Shown here in pieces: positions 26,460-34,874 of a DNA stretch of 64,000 nucleotides. The notes beneath the pieces were generated by a model, which ran no database searches, had not been told where the DNA came from, and worked only from the letters and a program-made list of their open reading frames with translations. A program made the position numbers and the translations under genes. Source of the DNA: CAZWSX01 sp964636985 (GTDB lineage Bacteria > Planctomycetota > Planctomycetia > Pirellulales > Pirellulaceae); contig CAZWSX010000011.1 in assembly GCA_964636985.1 (NCBI GenBank), forward strand, positions 1 to 64,000. The letters are read 5' to 3'. Numbering within the stretch: the first letter of the stretch is position 1; every line of letters starts with the position of its first letter.

Positions 26460-28145
26460 ATGTCTGTTCACGAAGGTCATGAGGATCGGTGGGTTAATGA
26501 TGGGCGGGGCGAAGTGCGACGTGCGATGCCACGTGCGCCGTTCGATCCGCGTGGCGCGGAGGATGCGGAGCGTGTCACGGAGTCAGACCATGTGACGGAG
26601 GATGCTCGCGAGCGTTTAGACGACTCGGGATTGTGGGAGGAGGCTGATCTCGGCTCGCCACCTGCCCCTGACGAGGAGTTCGTCGAAACGTCCACGTCGT
26701 CCCTGGAAGAATTGGATTCGGACTTAACTTCCGATGTGAACGGAGCTGACGCTCCTGACCGTCCGATCGGTTCGGGCGAGGCTTCGGACGAATCGGTTCG
26801 CCCACCTCGATTCCTCGGCCGCAAGACCACGGGTTGGGATGGCAAGTCGAAGGCTCGGCGACTGGTGAAGCCGGATGAAGTTCGCGGCGCGTTCTCACCT
26901 CAGGAACGGTTGCTGATTCTCGATGCCTGGCAGCGGAGTGGTTTACCGGCGGGGGACTTCGCGCCGCTGGTCGGGCTTTCGAAGCACACGCTGTACTTGT
27001 GGAAGAAGCGATTCGTGCAGTTGGGTCCTGGGGGATTGATGGAGCAGCCGCGGGGCGCGCAGCAAGGGAGTCGCCTTTCGGAGGTGAGCAAGCGAACGAT
27101 CGTCATGCTCAAGCAGGCGCACCCCGATTGGGGATGCCAGCGGATCAGCGACGAACTGCTCCGGGGACCGGCCCTCTCGGCAAGTCCTTCGGCGGTGGCC
27201 CGGGTGTTGCACGAAGCGGGCTATGTCATGGAAGAGCGGCGGACCCAGCCCCATCCCGACAAGGTGCGGCGATTCGAACGGGCGCGGCCCAACCAACTGT
27301 GGCAGACGGATCTGTTTACGTTCGTCCTCAAGCGTCAGAACCGGCGGTTATTCCTGGTCGCCTTCATGGACGATCACAGTCGTTACCTGGTGGCCTACGG
27401 CCTGCATGCCAGCGCTTCGACGGCGCTGGTGCTGGAAGTGGTGCGGGCGGCGATCGCCAACTATGGTCCGCCTGAGGAGATTCTGACCGACAACGGCCCG
27501 CAGTACGTGACCTGGCGCGGGAAGAGCCAGTTCAGCCGGGAACTTGAGCAGCAAGGGATCAAGCAGATCGTGGCCCGGCCGCGGCATCCGCAGACGCTGG
27601 GGAAGATCGAGCGATTCTGGGGGACGCTGTGGCGTGAATGCCTGGAGCGGGCGGTCTTCCTCGATCTGGAGGATGCCCGCCAGAGAATCGGGCTGTTCAT
27701 CGATCACTACAACTTCCAGCGTCCACATCAGGGAGTGGAGGGATTGGCTCCGGCCGATCGCTACTTCCAGGCGGCGCCGACGGTGCTCAAGACGTTGCAG
27801 GAGCGGGTGGCGGCCAATGCGTTCGAGTTGTCGCGTCAGGGGACGCCTCGCCCTCCCTTCTACGTGACGGGGCAAGTGGCTGGCCAACCCTTTAGCGTGC
27901 ATGCCGAAGGGGAACGGGTCTTCCTGACCCGCGCGGGCCAGCCCCGCCAGGAAGTGGAACTCGTTGGTCCGGGATCTGCCAGCGAGGCCCCACGTGAGGA
28001 AGCGGAACCGTTGCCGCAGCCGATCTGCCCGCATGCCGCGCCGCCAGGGGTTGAAGTTCCGGCACCGCCGGCACCGGGTGTCTCGTGGCATGAAGTGCGA
28101 GAGTCTTCTTCAGGAGATAACGCTTCATCGGGAGACAATCCATGA
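26460..28145 (+). CDS. DDE transposase A (IS481/IS3-like rve domain)
   Basis: The 561-residue protein has a long acidic, probably disordered N-terminus (1-130), a helix-turn-helix region (RLLILDAWQRSGLPAGDFAP, LVGLSKHTLYLWKKRF), a second HTH-like block around GCQRISDELL, and an rve catalytic core. The acidic triad is D284 (WQTDLF), D344 (LTDNGPQYV) and E384 (GKIERFWGTLW), with 39 residues between the last two. A C-terminal RPHQGVEGLAPADRYF segment is typical of IS481-type enzymes. GGAG lies at good spacing before the ATG but inside a hairpin. The stop overlaps the next start as ATGA, so translation is coupled. Confidence 0.85.
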   Translation: MSVHEGHEDRWVNDGRGEVRRAMPRAPFDPRGAEDAERVTESDHVTEDARERLDDSGLWEEADLGSPPAPDEEFVETSTSSLEELDSDLTSDVNGADAPDRPIGSGEASDESVRPPRFLGRKTTGWDGKSKARRLVKPDEVRGAFSPQERLLILDAWQRSGLPAGDFAPLVGLSKHTLYLWKKRFVQLGPGGLMEQPRGAQQGSRLSEVSKRTIVMLKQAHPDWGCQRISDELLRGPALSASPSAVARVLHEAGYVMEERRTQPHPDKVRRFERARPNQLWQTDLFTFVLKRQNRRLFLVAFMDDHSRYLVAYGLHASASTALVLEVVRAAIANYGPPEEILTDNGPQYVTWRGKSQFSRELEQQGIKQIVARPRHPQTLGKIERFWGTLWRECLERAVFLDLEDARQRIGLFIDHYNFQRPHQGVEGLAPADRYFQAAPTVLKTLQERVAANAFELSRQGTPRPPFYVTGQVAGQPFSVHAEGERVFLTRAGQPRQEVELVGPGSASEAPREEAEPLPQPICPHAAPPGVEVPAPPAPGVSWHEVRESSSGDNASSGDNP

Positions 28146-28714
28146 CGCAAGCTTCCCCGGAGCAAGTTGAAAAGCAAGTCCAGAAGTCTCCTTCCAAGTC
28201 TCGTCGGGTGCGGAACTCGCAGCCGTTGGCACCAACTTCGGCCAGTGCGCAGGCGCGTCGGCAAGCGGCGGCGATCCTGGAAGTCCTGGCTGGCCTTCGC
28301 CGTCCTACTGAAGCGGCGCAGGCCTTGGGGACTTCGCTGCCGCGTTACTACCAGTTGGAGCGGCGGGCCTTACTGGGACTCCTCTCGGCGTGCGAACCGG
28401 CGCCGCGTGGTCCGCGGGTCGATCCTTCGAAGCGGATTGTGGCGCTCGAGCGAGAGAACCGGCGACTGCAACGGGAATGCGATCGCCAGCAGGCGCTGGT
28501 GCGGAGTGTGGAACGCTCGCTGGGCTTGGCCCAGGCCTTGAGCGAGAAGTCGGTCAAGTCCGAGAAGCCCGGCAAGGATGAAAAGCCCGCCGACGGGAAA
28601 CGCAAGCGAAAACGCCGTCCTGCCGTACGGGCGCTGAGGGCGATTCAGGGACTGCAGGTTCTGGAATCGCCCGCTCCGGAGGCAAGTGCTGTGCTGCCTT
28701 CGGCTTCGAGTTGA
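28142..28714 (+). CDS. Transposon-encoded HTH/coiled-coil protein (190 aa)
   Basis: The protein starts inside the stop of transposase A. Residues 38-75 (RRQAAAILEVLAGLRRPTEA, then ALGTSLPRYYQLERRALLGL) look like a helix-turn-helix of the transposase-accessory type; residues 98-130 (RIVALERENRRLQRECDRQQ) form a coiled coil; the rest is lysine- and arginine-rich. There is no catalytic core. It is probably a DNA-binding or oligomerisation partner of one of the two transposases. I know no named family for it. Confidence 0.65.
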   Translation: MTQASPEQVEKQVQKSPSKSRRVRNSQPLAPTSASAQARRQAAAILEVLAGLRRPTEAAQALGTSLPRYYQLERRALLGLLSACEPAPRGPRVDPSKRIVALERENRRLQRECDRQQALVRSVERSLGLAQALSEKSVKSEKPGKDEKPADGKRKRKRRPAVRALRAIQGLQVLESPAPEASAVLPSASS

Positions 28715-28784
28715 CGTATAACGATGGTTATCCATGGGTGGCGGACGATTCTCCCGCCACTCTCTCTTGGCCGGAGGACGACTC

Positions 28785-29177
28785 ATGTCACGGACCGGAC
28801 GCAAGCCGCAGGGAGTGGGGCTTCTTCAGCCTCTGCAAGGATCGGAACTCGCCAAGCGGCGAATGGCTTTATTCATCCAGACTCTGGCGGGCGAGACGAG
28901 TGTCGTCGAGGCCTGCGCCGAGTTGCAAATCTGCGAATCGCGGTTCTATGGCCAGCGTGCCGAGTGGCTGCAGGAATCCCTGACGTTACTGGAACCACGC
29001 ACGGCGGGTCGGCCCGCCAAAGTCGCCTCTGCTCCCAGCGAGGAGGAGGTGGAATCGTTGCGGGAACAGCTTCGAGAGAGCGAATCGCGGGCTGCGGCGC
29101 TCGCCGTGAAGGCCGAGTTGGCCGGTAGGGTCCGTCTTCGTGGCTCGGCCTGCACCCCTTCAAAAAAAACGAAGTAA
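28785..29177 (+). CDS. Transposon ORF upstream of transposase B (orfA-like, HTH/coiled coil)
   Basis: The ATG at 28785 follows CCGGAGG. The protein contains a helix-turn-helix (AKRRMALFIQTLAGETSVVE, then ACAELQICESRFYGQRAEWL) and a coiled-coil stretch (EEEVESLREQLRESESRAAA). The frame stops at 29175-29177 shortly after a run of eight A. In the zero frame the run reads TCA AAA AAA ACG, a good -1 slippery site. Slipping there joins this protein to the frame of transposase B, giving one HTH-coiled-coil-DDE polypeptide like the OrfAB fusion of IS3 elements. An upstream ATG at 28734 is a less likely start. Confidence 0.6.
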   Translation: MSRTGRKPQGVGLLQPLQGSELAKRRMALFIQTLAGETSVVEACAELQICESRFYGQRAEWLQESLTLLEPRTAGRPAKVASAPSEEEVESLREQLRESESRAAALAVKAELAGRVRLRGSACTPSKKTK

Positions 29178-30550
29178 GCTGCCGATCCCATTCTTCGGCG
29201 ACGAGCGCCTGTCACGTCGGACTGTCGCGCGTTCGACGCGACTGGGAGGCACGGTCCCACGAGCGTCGCCTTGCCGAACAAGCTCTCCGTCATTGTGTGG
29301 CGACCGCCTGCACCGAGGCCAAGCGGAAGTCGGTTCCCATGATCTGGGTCACCCGGAGGCTGGAACTCTCGGATCGGACGACGCGACGCTGGCGCACCGC
29401 CGAACGGCAGAAGCGGCCCGCACGCCGCGGTCGACCGGGAAGAGCGGCTACGGTCCAGGAGCGGAATGCGGTCCTGCGGTTCCTTAGGGAACGGGGAGCC
29501 GGAACGCCCCTCTACGCCGTGCGCCGGGCGTTCCCCGACTTGCGTCGCTCCGATCTGAGCGAACTTCATCGCCGCTATCGGCGCGTTCAACAGCGCCGCC
29601 GCGCTCGCAAACAATCACGGTTGAAATGGCTCGCCCCCGGCACCGTCTGGGCGGCTGACTTCAAAGAACGGCGAGAGCCGATCGAAGGCCGGTATGGCTG
29701 GATCCTCTCGATCAAGGATCTTGCCAGTCGCTATCAACTGGCGTGGCAACCACTCGAAGCAGCCACGGCGGCAGCGGTTCAAGCTGTGTACCGGCGTCTG
29801 TTCGACGAGCATGGCCCGCCGCTGGTATTGAAGTCCGATAACGGCAGCCAGTTCCGCGACGAAGGGACCAAGGCCACGCTGGCCCAGTACCGAATCGCGC
29901 CGCTCTACAATCCAGTCCGCCATCCCAGCTACAACGGCGGTGTCGAGCGAGCCAACGGCCAGTTGGCGGGCTATCAGGAGGCCGTCGCCGAAGCACACGG
30001 CCGGGCCGGACTGCCGACTCGCGGCGATGCCGAGCAAGCCCGTCAACTGGCCAATGAACTCACGCGCCGCGACGGCTTCGCCGGACTCTCGGCCCAGGAC
30101 CTCTGGGAAGCGCGATCACCGATCGCCTCTTCCAACCGAGAAGACTTCCTGCGGACACTGGCCGAGCATCGTGTGGCCGCTCGCCAAGCACTTCACTTCG
30201 AACCCGCCGAGGAGTTGACGCACTACCAGCAAGCGGCCGTCGATCGCCTCGCCGTACGCGACACGTTGGTCGCACAACAGCTGCTCGAAATCCTTCCTAG
30301 GCGTCGGAGGCGCCAGCTCAACGAGGCACAGCGCGCGAGCCCATCGAACGACATTCCTGATGAAAACGCTTCGCCGTCTCTGGCATCGCCCCACAGCGCG
30401 GATAAAGTAAAGGCTGCGAGCCTTGCTTCCTCGATCGTCGACGAAGCGCAGGACTGCGACTCGCTCCAACAAGATGCAGTCCAACAACCACAAGAGAAGG
30501 TCACTTCCTCCACCAGTAAAACGACAGCTAGCGGACAGAATTACGGATAG
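29162..30550 (+). CDS. DDE transposase B (rve core), expressed by frameshift or internal start
   Basis: This frame is open from 29129 and looks coding right from the A8 run (RRDWEARSHERRLAEQALRH). Numbered from an internal GTG at 29297, the triad is D121 (VWAADFKE), D181 (VLKSDNGSQF) and E217 (NGGVERANGQL), with 35 residues between the last two. The arrangement differs clearly from transposase A, so this is not a duplicate. A -1 frameshift at AAAAAAAC would fuse it to the HTH protein before it. The coding frame runs through the right inverted repeat, and its stop (30548-30550) lies 11 bases outside the element. The C-terminal 100 residues are polar. Confidence 0.75.
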   Translation, partial: KKNEVSCRSHSSATSACHVGLSRVRRDWEARSHERRLAEQALRHCVATACTEAKRKSVPMIWVTRRLELSDRTTRRWRTAERQKRPARRGRPGRAATVQERNAVLRFLRERGAGTPLYAVRRAFPDLRRSDLSELHRRYRRVQQRRRARKQSRLKWLAPGTVWAADFKERREPIEGRYGWILSIKDLASRYQLAWQPLEAATAAAVQAVYRRLFDEHGPPLVLKSDNGSQFRDEGTKATLAQYRIAPLYNPVRHPSYNGGVERANGQLAGYQEAVAEAHGRAGLPTRGDAEQARQLANELTRRDGFAGLSAQDLWEARSPIASSNREDFLRTLAEHRVAARQALHFEPAEELTHYQQAAVDRLAVRDTLVAQQLLEILPRRRRRQLNEAQRASPSNDIPDENASPSLASPHSADKVKAASLASSIVDEAQDCDSLQQDAVQQPQEKVTSSTSKTTASGQNYG

Positions 30551-30736
30551 GGCACAGGTGAGCAAATTGAACATCGTAGGTGCGGCGACGATCAGGCGGG
30601 CATTAGCTTCGCCTTCATCGTCATGGATGTTGTTAACATGAGCGACATCATAGCGAATCGAAATTTCCCCTTCGTCCGACGGGGCATAAATATTTGGCCC
30701 TTTTCTTTCCCAGGGGCCGTTCGAAAATTTAGCCAT
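30538..30736 (-). pseudogene. Phage-type hypothetical gene, 3' end cut by transposon
   Basis: The ATG at 30736 starts a protein MAKFSNGPWERKGPNIYAPS that contains EANARLIVAAPTMFNLLTCA. The ANARLIxAAP motif is common in small phage and prophage proteins of unknown function. The frame enters the transposon at 30537, so the natural C-terminus is lost. Confidence 0.6.
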
Positions 30737-30978
30737 CTTGACCTGGCTCCTTCATGTCGTAAGCGACTTCCCCCATTGTTACGGAAATAGCCACAAATCA
30801 CCACGAATGCAGTGCAAAAAGTGCGGGTTCAGGTCCAAGATACTTTCAACCCATCCTCATGGCACGTGGCTGCTCATCAGCGGTAAAGTACACTTGAATA
30901 AGAGCAACGATCTCTAGCACTCGTGTCAAGCGATTCGCGTTCTGAAGTCTTTAACATACAAACAAGGAGTGCTCCGAA

Positions 30979-31758
30979 ATGCCCCCCCAAATTGAGTCTG
31001 AAAAAACGTTCGATAAAGATGCTGCAGAGAGTCTCGTATCGACTTACGCTGCGGAACTGGAGGTCGAAGTTGACCGATTGCGAATCCGAGAGGATCTGAT
31101 TCGCAACGAAGCAAATGAATTCTTGACTCTAATTTCTCCATTGGTGGATTCCGACCTAAACGCGGGAGAATGGAGCGCGGTTCGAAAGGAAATCCGCGAA
31201 ACCACGCACTCTTTTCGTGAGTTGCTTAGTTACTTCAACGATCAAGCGGGGCCGACACTGGCGCGCGACGAGGTTTCGAGCATCGATTTACAAGAATTAA
31301 TCGAGCAAGTTTTCATCACGCAACAGCGCGTACATCTTGCTACCGAAGCAGTATTGCACCTTTCACTTCAGACTCAAACGATTCTGTGGTTCCCAAATCG
31401 GATGCGTCACATTCTTCACAATCTTTTAGGGAATGCTCTACGATTTCGCGATACAGCTAAAGGTGAAACTCGCGTCAGCGTTACAGTAAAGGCGGTCAAC
31501 GGGCAATTTGAATTGCGAGTTAGTGACAATGGAACTGGCATAACGGCGGCTCTTTCCACGTCGCTCCTTGATCTTCCTCAGCGCGCGGCACAGAAACGAC
31601 GCATGCATTCCAGTATGGGACTTGCGGTTGTTCAGTTCCTGGTGCATCAAAGCTGCGGCAGTGTCGAAATTGAAAGCAGAGAAGACCAAGGAACCAGTAT
31701 CGTTGTGCATCTGCCGCAATATGTCGTTGGTGACTTTCTTGAACCCGCCGGCGGCTGA
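30979..31758 (+). CDS. Histidine-kinase-like ATPase protein without an evident phospho-histidine
   Basis: The 259-residue protein has a helical N-terminus in dimerisation-domain position (REDLIRNEANEFLTLISPLV) and a HATPase_c domain: N box RMRHILHNLLGNALRFRD, G1 box LRVSDNGTGI, and a G2 region SSMGLAVVQFLVHQSCGSVE with the final GTSIVVHLP strand. The place where the HisKA domain has its H-E/D-x-R/K motif reads NEANEFLTLI, without histidine. It may be a degenerate kinase or an ATPase regulator. No membrane segment, sensor domain or response regulator is adjacent. A MITE-like element lies 20 bases after the stop. Confidence 0.7.
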   Translation: MPPQIESEKTFDKDAAESLVSTYAAELEVEVDRLRIREDLIRNEANEFLTLISPLVDSDLNAGEWSAVRKEIRETTHSFRELLSYFNDQAGPTLARDEVSSIDLQELIEQVFITQQRVHLATEAVLHLSLQTQTILWFPNRMRHILHNLLGNALRFRDTAKGETRVSVTVKAVNGQFELRVSDNGTGITAALSTSLLDLPQRAAQKRRMHSSMGLAVVQFLVHQSCGSVEIESREDQGTSIVVHLPQYVVGDFLEPAGG

Positions 31759-31778
31759 ACTTTCCCGCTCCCGGGTTA

Positions 31779-31897
31779 GGCACTGTCTCGCAAATGTAAA
31801 AGTGAGGCCAAAACCTTGACTCAAATGACAAATCTCGGCCATTTTCAAGGAAATTGGCATCGAGAAGCCCGGTCTGAATGAATTACGGGACAGTGCC
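31779..31897. mobile_element. MITE-like element flanked by TA
   Basis: GGCACTGTCTCG at the left end and its near-complement ending GACAGTGCC at the right end form terminal inverted repeats matching at about 16 of 20 positions. Both ends are bordered by TA, the target duplication expected for IS630/mariner-type transposition. At 119 bp it holds no gene, so it is probably a non-autonomous element moved in trans. Confidence 0.55.
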
Positions 31898-31993
31898 TAT
31901 AGCAACTTTAATTCGCTCGGCGCCAACCTCAGTGACTTTGGTTCTCATGAGGTGAACAATCCCAACGCCGGCAGCCTTCACTCGTTAACACGC

Positions 31994-32197
31994 ATGAAGT
32001 CCTACCTCCCCCGCTTCACGCTCCGCCGTGCGCTGAACTGCATTGCCTTCTTGGCCTTGCTCCTGGGGTGGCTGCGATTTGATCGGGCAAAGTTTGCTCA
32101 TGAGCGACTGTTCGATGTGGACGACTTAAAGGCAACGTCACTGACACTTCGCCCTGCCATCTATCCTCGTGAGATTCGTATTCATCGGCTCGCTTGA
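31994..32197 (+). pseudogene. Possible truncated membrane-anchored protein
   Basis: A 67-codon frame starts MKSYLPRFTLRRALNCIAFL and continues ALLLGWLRFD, which resembles the N-terminal signal/anchor of many planctomycete proteins (basic FTLRRAL followed by a hydrophobic helix). It ends abruptly with no domain, so it may be the start of a broken gene. No further gene could be supported up to 32580; a 188-codon minus-strand frame there is doubtful. Confidence 0.3.
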
Positions 32198-32580
32198 CCT
32201 GAAGGCGAGTGACCTGGTACTTCAGAAATCCTGATTCCCCTCCTTGGTCGACTCGATTGGCCAGGACCAAGAAGTGCCATATTGCCCCCACTACTCTCGC
32301 GCTTCGCACCTTGTCGGCGGTCCGTTTAGCCCCTGTGAAGGCGACAACCAATTCCGGTTTCTGCTGGGCGAGCATTGATCGCGCAGCGTCATCGCGAACG
32401 TCGCCCATATGCAGCCTTGATCTCGCCGGCACGAAACCGCCGCGAACGACGCCGCGAATTGGGTAACAGGTGCGTGGGCCGTGGACGATTTTATGCTTGA
32501 TCGCGTGCGAGTCTTCCGAGAAAATAGGATCACGTCTGGCCGCGCCGCCGCATCGGCGAGTTCTAAGAGGATGATCAACC

Positions 32581-33384
32581 ATGTCCCTCGCCGTTTGCGC
32601 GCTGCTGTTCGCTCAACTGGGACAATTACCGGAAGAGGATGCGGCAGCCACGAAGGCAGCATCGCTTGAGAGGATTGTAAGAGACCTCGAGAGTTTTGAG
32701 TTGTCGGTGGTTTCGGACTCACCGGAGAAGCTCGCATTAAGCGGCGATCCTGTGTTGCGATGGAACTATCCCATTCGCAATGTGGACGATGCAGCCCTTT
32801 TCGTGTGGCTGGGAAAGGATCGTCCCGAGGTGGTCTCAACCGTCATGTCATACAGAGACGGGAAAGGCAACTTGCGGAGAGCGTACGAGTTTCTCTCCGT
32901 TTCCCAAAATGCGCTGGAGGCACAGCAAAAGGGCGGCCAGGTTTGGCATCCCGCTAAACCCGGCTTCACATGGCAGCCATTGCCAGAAGCATCCGTGCCG
33001 GCGCGAACGCCTGCAGAGCGAAAACGCCAGATGCACGACCTGGCTGCCAAGTTTCAGGTGGCTGTCCAGTCCGAAGATAATCGGTATGAACTGAGGTTGC
33101 TTACTAAGCCATTGTATCGTTATCAAAGCGCTACGGCCGACATCCTCGATGGCTGCTTGTTTGCATTCGTTGAAGGAACCGATCCCGAGTTGATCTTGGC
33201 AATTGAGAGTTCCGCTGACGCCCCTCACTGGAAGTTCGCGACCGGACGACTTACTCGCTTTCGGATTGAGGTTCGGTTCGACAATAACGTGCTGACCGAG
33301 TTCCCTCAGATGGCAGGCACCGGACAAATCTCGGATACTTACCTAATTCCCGAAGGTGGTCCTCTTGATGCCATCGAAAAGTGA
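32581..33384 (+). CDS. Planctomycete conserved secreted hypothetical protein (267 aa)
   Basis: A short hydrophobic start (MSLAVCALLFAQLG) looks like a weak signal peptide. The body contains LRWNYPIRNVDDAALFVWLG, VVSTVMSYRDGKGNLRRAYE, RKRQMHDLAAKFQVAV and YRYQSATADILDGCLFAFVE, followed by GTDPELILAIESS. I recall many planctomycete proteins with the same order of motifs (RWxNP, FVW...G.PE.V, LRQMxDLA, LxxPIYRY, DGALFAFVQGTDPE) and no known function. It stands alone between unrelated genes. Its presence supports a planctomycete host. Confidence 0.75.
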   Translation: MSLAVCALLFAQLGQLPEEDAAATKAASLERIVRDLESFELSVVSDSPEKLALSGDPVLRWNYPIRNVDDAALFVWLGKDRPEVVSTVMSYRDGKGNLRRAYEFLSVSQNALEAQQKGGQVWHPAKPGFTWQPLPEASVPARTPAERKRQMHDLAAKFQVAVQSEDNRYELRLLTKPLYRYQSATADILDGCLFAFVEGTDPELILAIESSADAPHWKFATGRLTRFRIEVRFDNNVLTEFPQMAGTGQISDTYLIPEGGPLDAIEK

Positions 33385-34124
33385 CTCGTCTCATCGAGCA
33401 GAGCATTGATCGCAAGTTTAATCGCGATCGTGATAGCGTCCCAAGTCTTAACAATACGAGCGAGATCACCTGGTAAATCGGTGACGGTTAAAGACAGCGA
33501 TTGCCTATCGTTCCCGCAACCAGCTTTCGAGTCGCAACACAAGTTTTTGTGCGACAAGGCGATTGCGCCCTCGAGCGATCCAGTTCCGAAGCTGAAGGTA
33601 GAGAGCCGCTTATGGAAGAAGGACGGTTTGAAGGATTGCCGATGTTGAGGGTTGCCAGTCCGCGATTCCTTCCCAAAAAAGTTCTATTGGTGTCCTCCCG
33701 CCTCCGTGCTCGAAACGAATCTCCCTCACCTTCGCAGTCTACGACCACAACATCCGAACTCGCGACTTTCATCACTGCCTGCTCCAAGCTCGACGCCCGA
33801 TCATTGGCAGCATTTGGGCAACACGATTGGCCGTGCCAGGCCAATCTCACTACAATGTCGCTCGGCATGGAGCGGAGTCGTTTCCTCCTGAGTACACCGG
33901 GTTTTTGCGTCATTCCAACGCGTTTCAAACGTCAGCCAAGCGTCACGAATAGGCACACGAACAAGACTTAGGATCTGGTGTGTCACGGCGTCGGAGTGAG
34001 AGGCCAATTAACGGGCGCGATGCTTCCGCCACTCGAGCACGCGATTCTGACGTTTCATGACTTGTAACGTTTGCAAGTTTCTTATGGCTCGAAGCTGCTG
34101 CGGACTTCGCCGTTGACACGAATT
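33385..34124. other. Intergenic region downstream of the Qat operon
   Basis: About 740 bases between convergent genes. Frames of 130-155 codons exist on both strands (33488-33971) but show no recognisable motif, no strong ribosome site and a skewed composition, so I call nothing. The Qat operon terminator should lie at the right end; no clear hairpin with T tract was seen. Confidence 0.35.
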
Positions 34125-34874
34125 TTAATGTATCCCGGTGGCGACCCCGAAGTTGTCCCTAATCACGCGCGCTGCCTCCGCAGCAGATACACTCCAGGCA
34201 CGCCCCACGAGATCGCATGTTTTTGTCACGTAATCGGGTCTAGCCGGGCCACCAGACTCACGTGTAAAGGGACCATCGGTTTCTGTGAGTAACCTGTCCT
34301 TTGGTATCGCCTCGACCAGCGACTTTCCGGATCGTGAATTGCACATCGCGTGGTTTACGGAGAAGTAGAAGCCGAAGTCGACTGCTCGTCTAAGTTCCTT
34401 TTTCGACCCCGAGAACCAGTGCAGGATGATTGTCCCAGGAAAGGATCGACCTATCATATCGATTACGTCTCCTGCAGACCTGCGGGCGTGGATCGTGATG
34501 ACCTTTCCTTTGTTCAGAGCGCACTCCTCGAGAATCAGTCCAAAGACCTTTCGCTGTCGCTCGCGTTGCCCCTCGTTCGGCGTTACATAGTCAAGACCAA
34601 CTTCGCCTACGAACTTGGCTTGGGAAATTAGTGGGCGAATCTCCTCGGCTCTCTCACCGTGTGCTTCAACTAGCTCTGGGTGCATTCCGACCGCGGCATG
34701 CAGGAATCGAGAGCCCTCTGCCAATTTTCTAGTGAACTCAAAGACGAACGGGGCATTTGTGACAGCAATCGTGTGGACTTTCCTCTCGTTTGTGAGTTGC
34801 AGAATCGCCTCGGGTGATTCATAGAGGTCAACGTGGCAATGGGCGTCGACGTACTCAAGCGCATCTTCATTCAC
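34125..34874 (-). CDS. qatD: QatD: TatD-like metal-dependent nuclease of the Qat defence system
   Basis: The 249-residue protein is a TatD-type amidohydrolase-fold hydrolase. All metal ligands are visible: DAHCHVDL near the start, GEVGLDY around residue 92, VITIHARR, IILHWFSGS and the final LTETDGPFTRE. TatD proteins are DNases; in Qat systems this subunit is required for phage defence. It overlaps the qatC stop by four bases and is the last gene of the minus-strand qatABCD operon. Alone it would be annotated as TatD, but the three upstream genes decide the name. Confidence 0.88.
   Translation of the reverse strand: MNEDALEYVDAHCHVDLYESPEAILQLTNERKVHTIAVTNAPFVFEFTRKLAEGSRFLHAAVGMHPELVEAHGERAEEIRPLISQAKFVGEVGLDYVTPNEGQRERQRKVFGLILEECALNKGKVITIHARRSAGDVIDMIGRSFPGTIILHWFSGSKKELRRAVDFGFYFSVNHAMCNSRSGKSLVEAIPKDRLLTETDGPFTRESGGPARPDYVTKTCDLVGRAWSVSAAEAARVIRDNFGVATGIH

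Larger units (their letters stand above)
26388..30537 (+). mobile_element. 4.15-kb transposon with two DDE transposases
   Basis: The left end TGTCCGCTAGC (26388-26398) is exactly inverted at the right end, GCTAGCGGACA (30527-30537). Similarity continues inward for about 38 bases (CTGGAGGAA and CTGGTGGAGGAA, then GACC). The termini have the TG...CA form of Mu/Tn7/IS481-like elements. Inside are four plus-strand genes: a DDE transposase, a small HTH/coiled-coil protein overlapping it by four bases, another small HTH/coiled-coil protein, and a second, different DDE transposase reached by a likely -1 frameshift. No target duplication is visible, and the two flanks carry parts of two different genes. 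Confidence 0.75.

Noticed and set aside
26381..30545. Target site duplication of the two-transposase element
   Set aside because: Flanking bases AATCT and GAATT do not match in any register of 3 to 9 bases.
32016..32582. 188-codon minus-strand frame
   Set aside because: No ribosome site, no family resemblance, and the plus strand in the same region also has an open frame; coding potential could not be decided.
33488..33971. Overlapping 146- and 156-codon frames on both strands
   Set aside because: Neither has motifs, a good start or a plausible composition.
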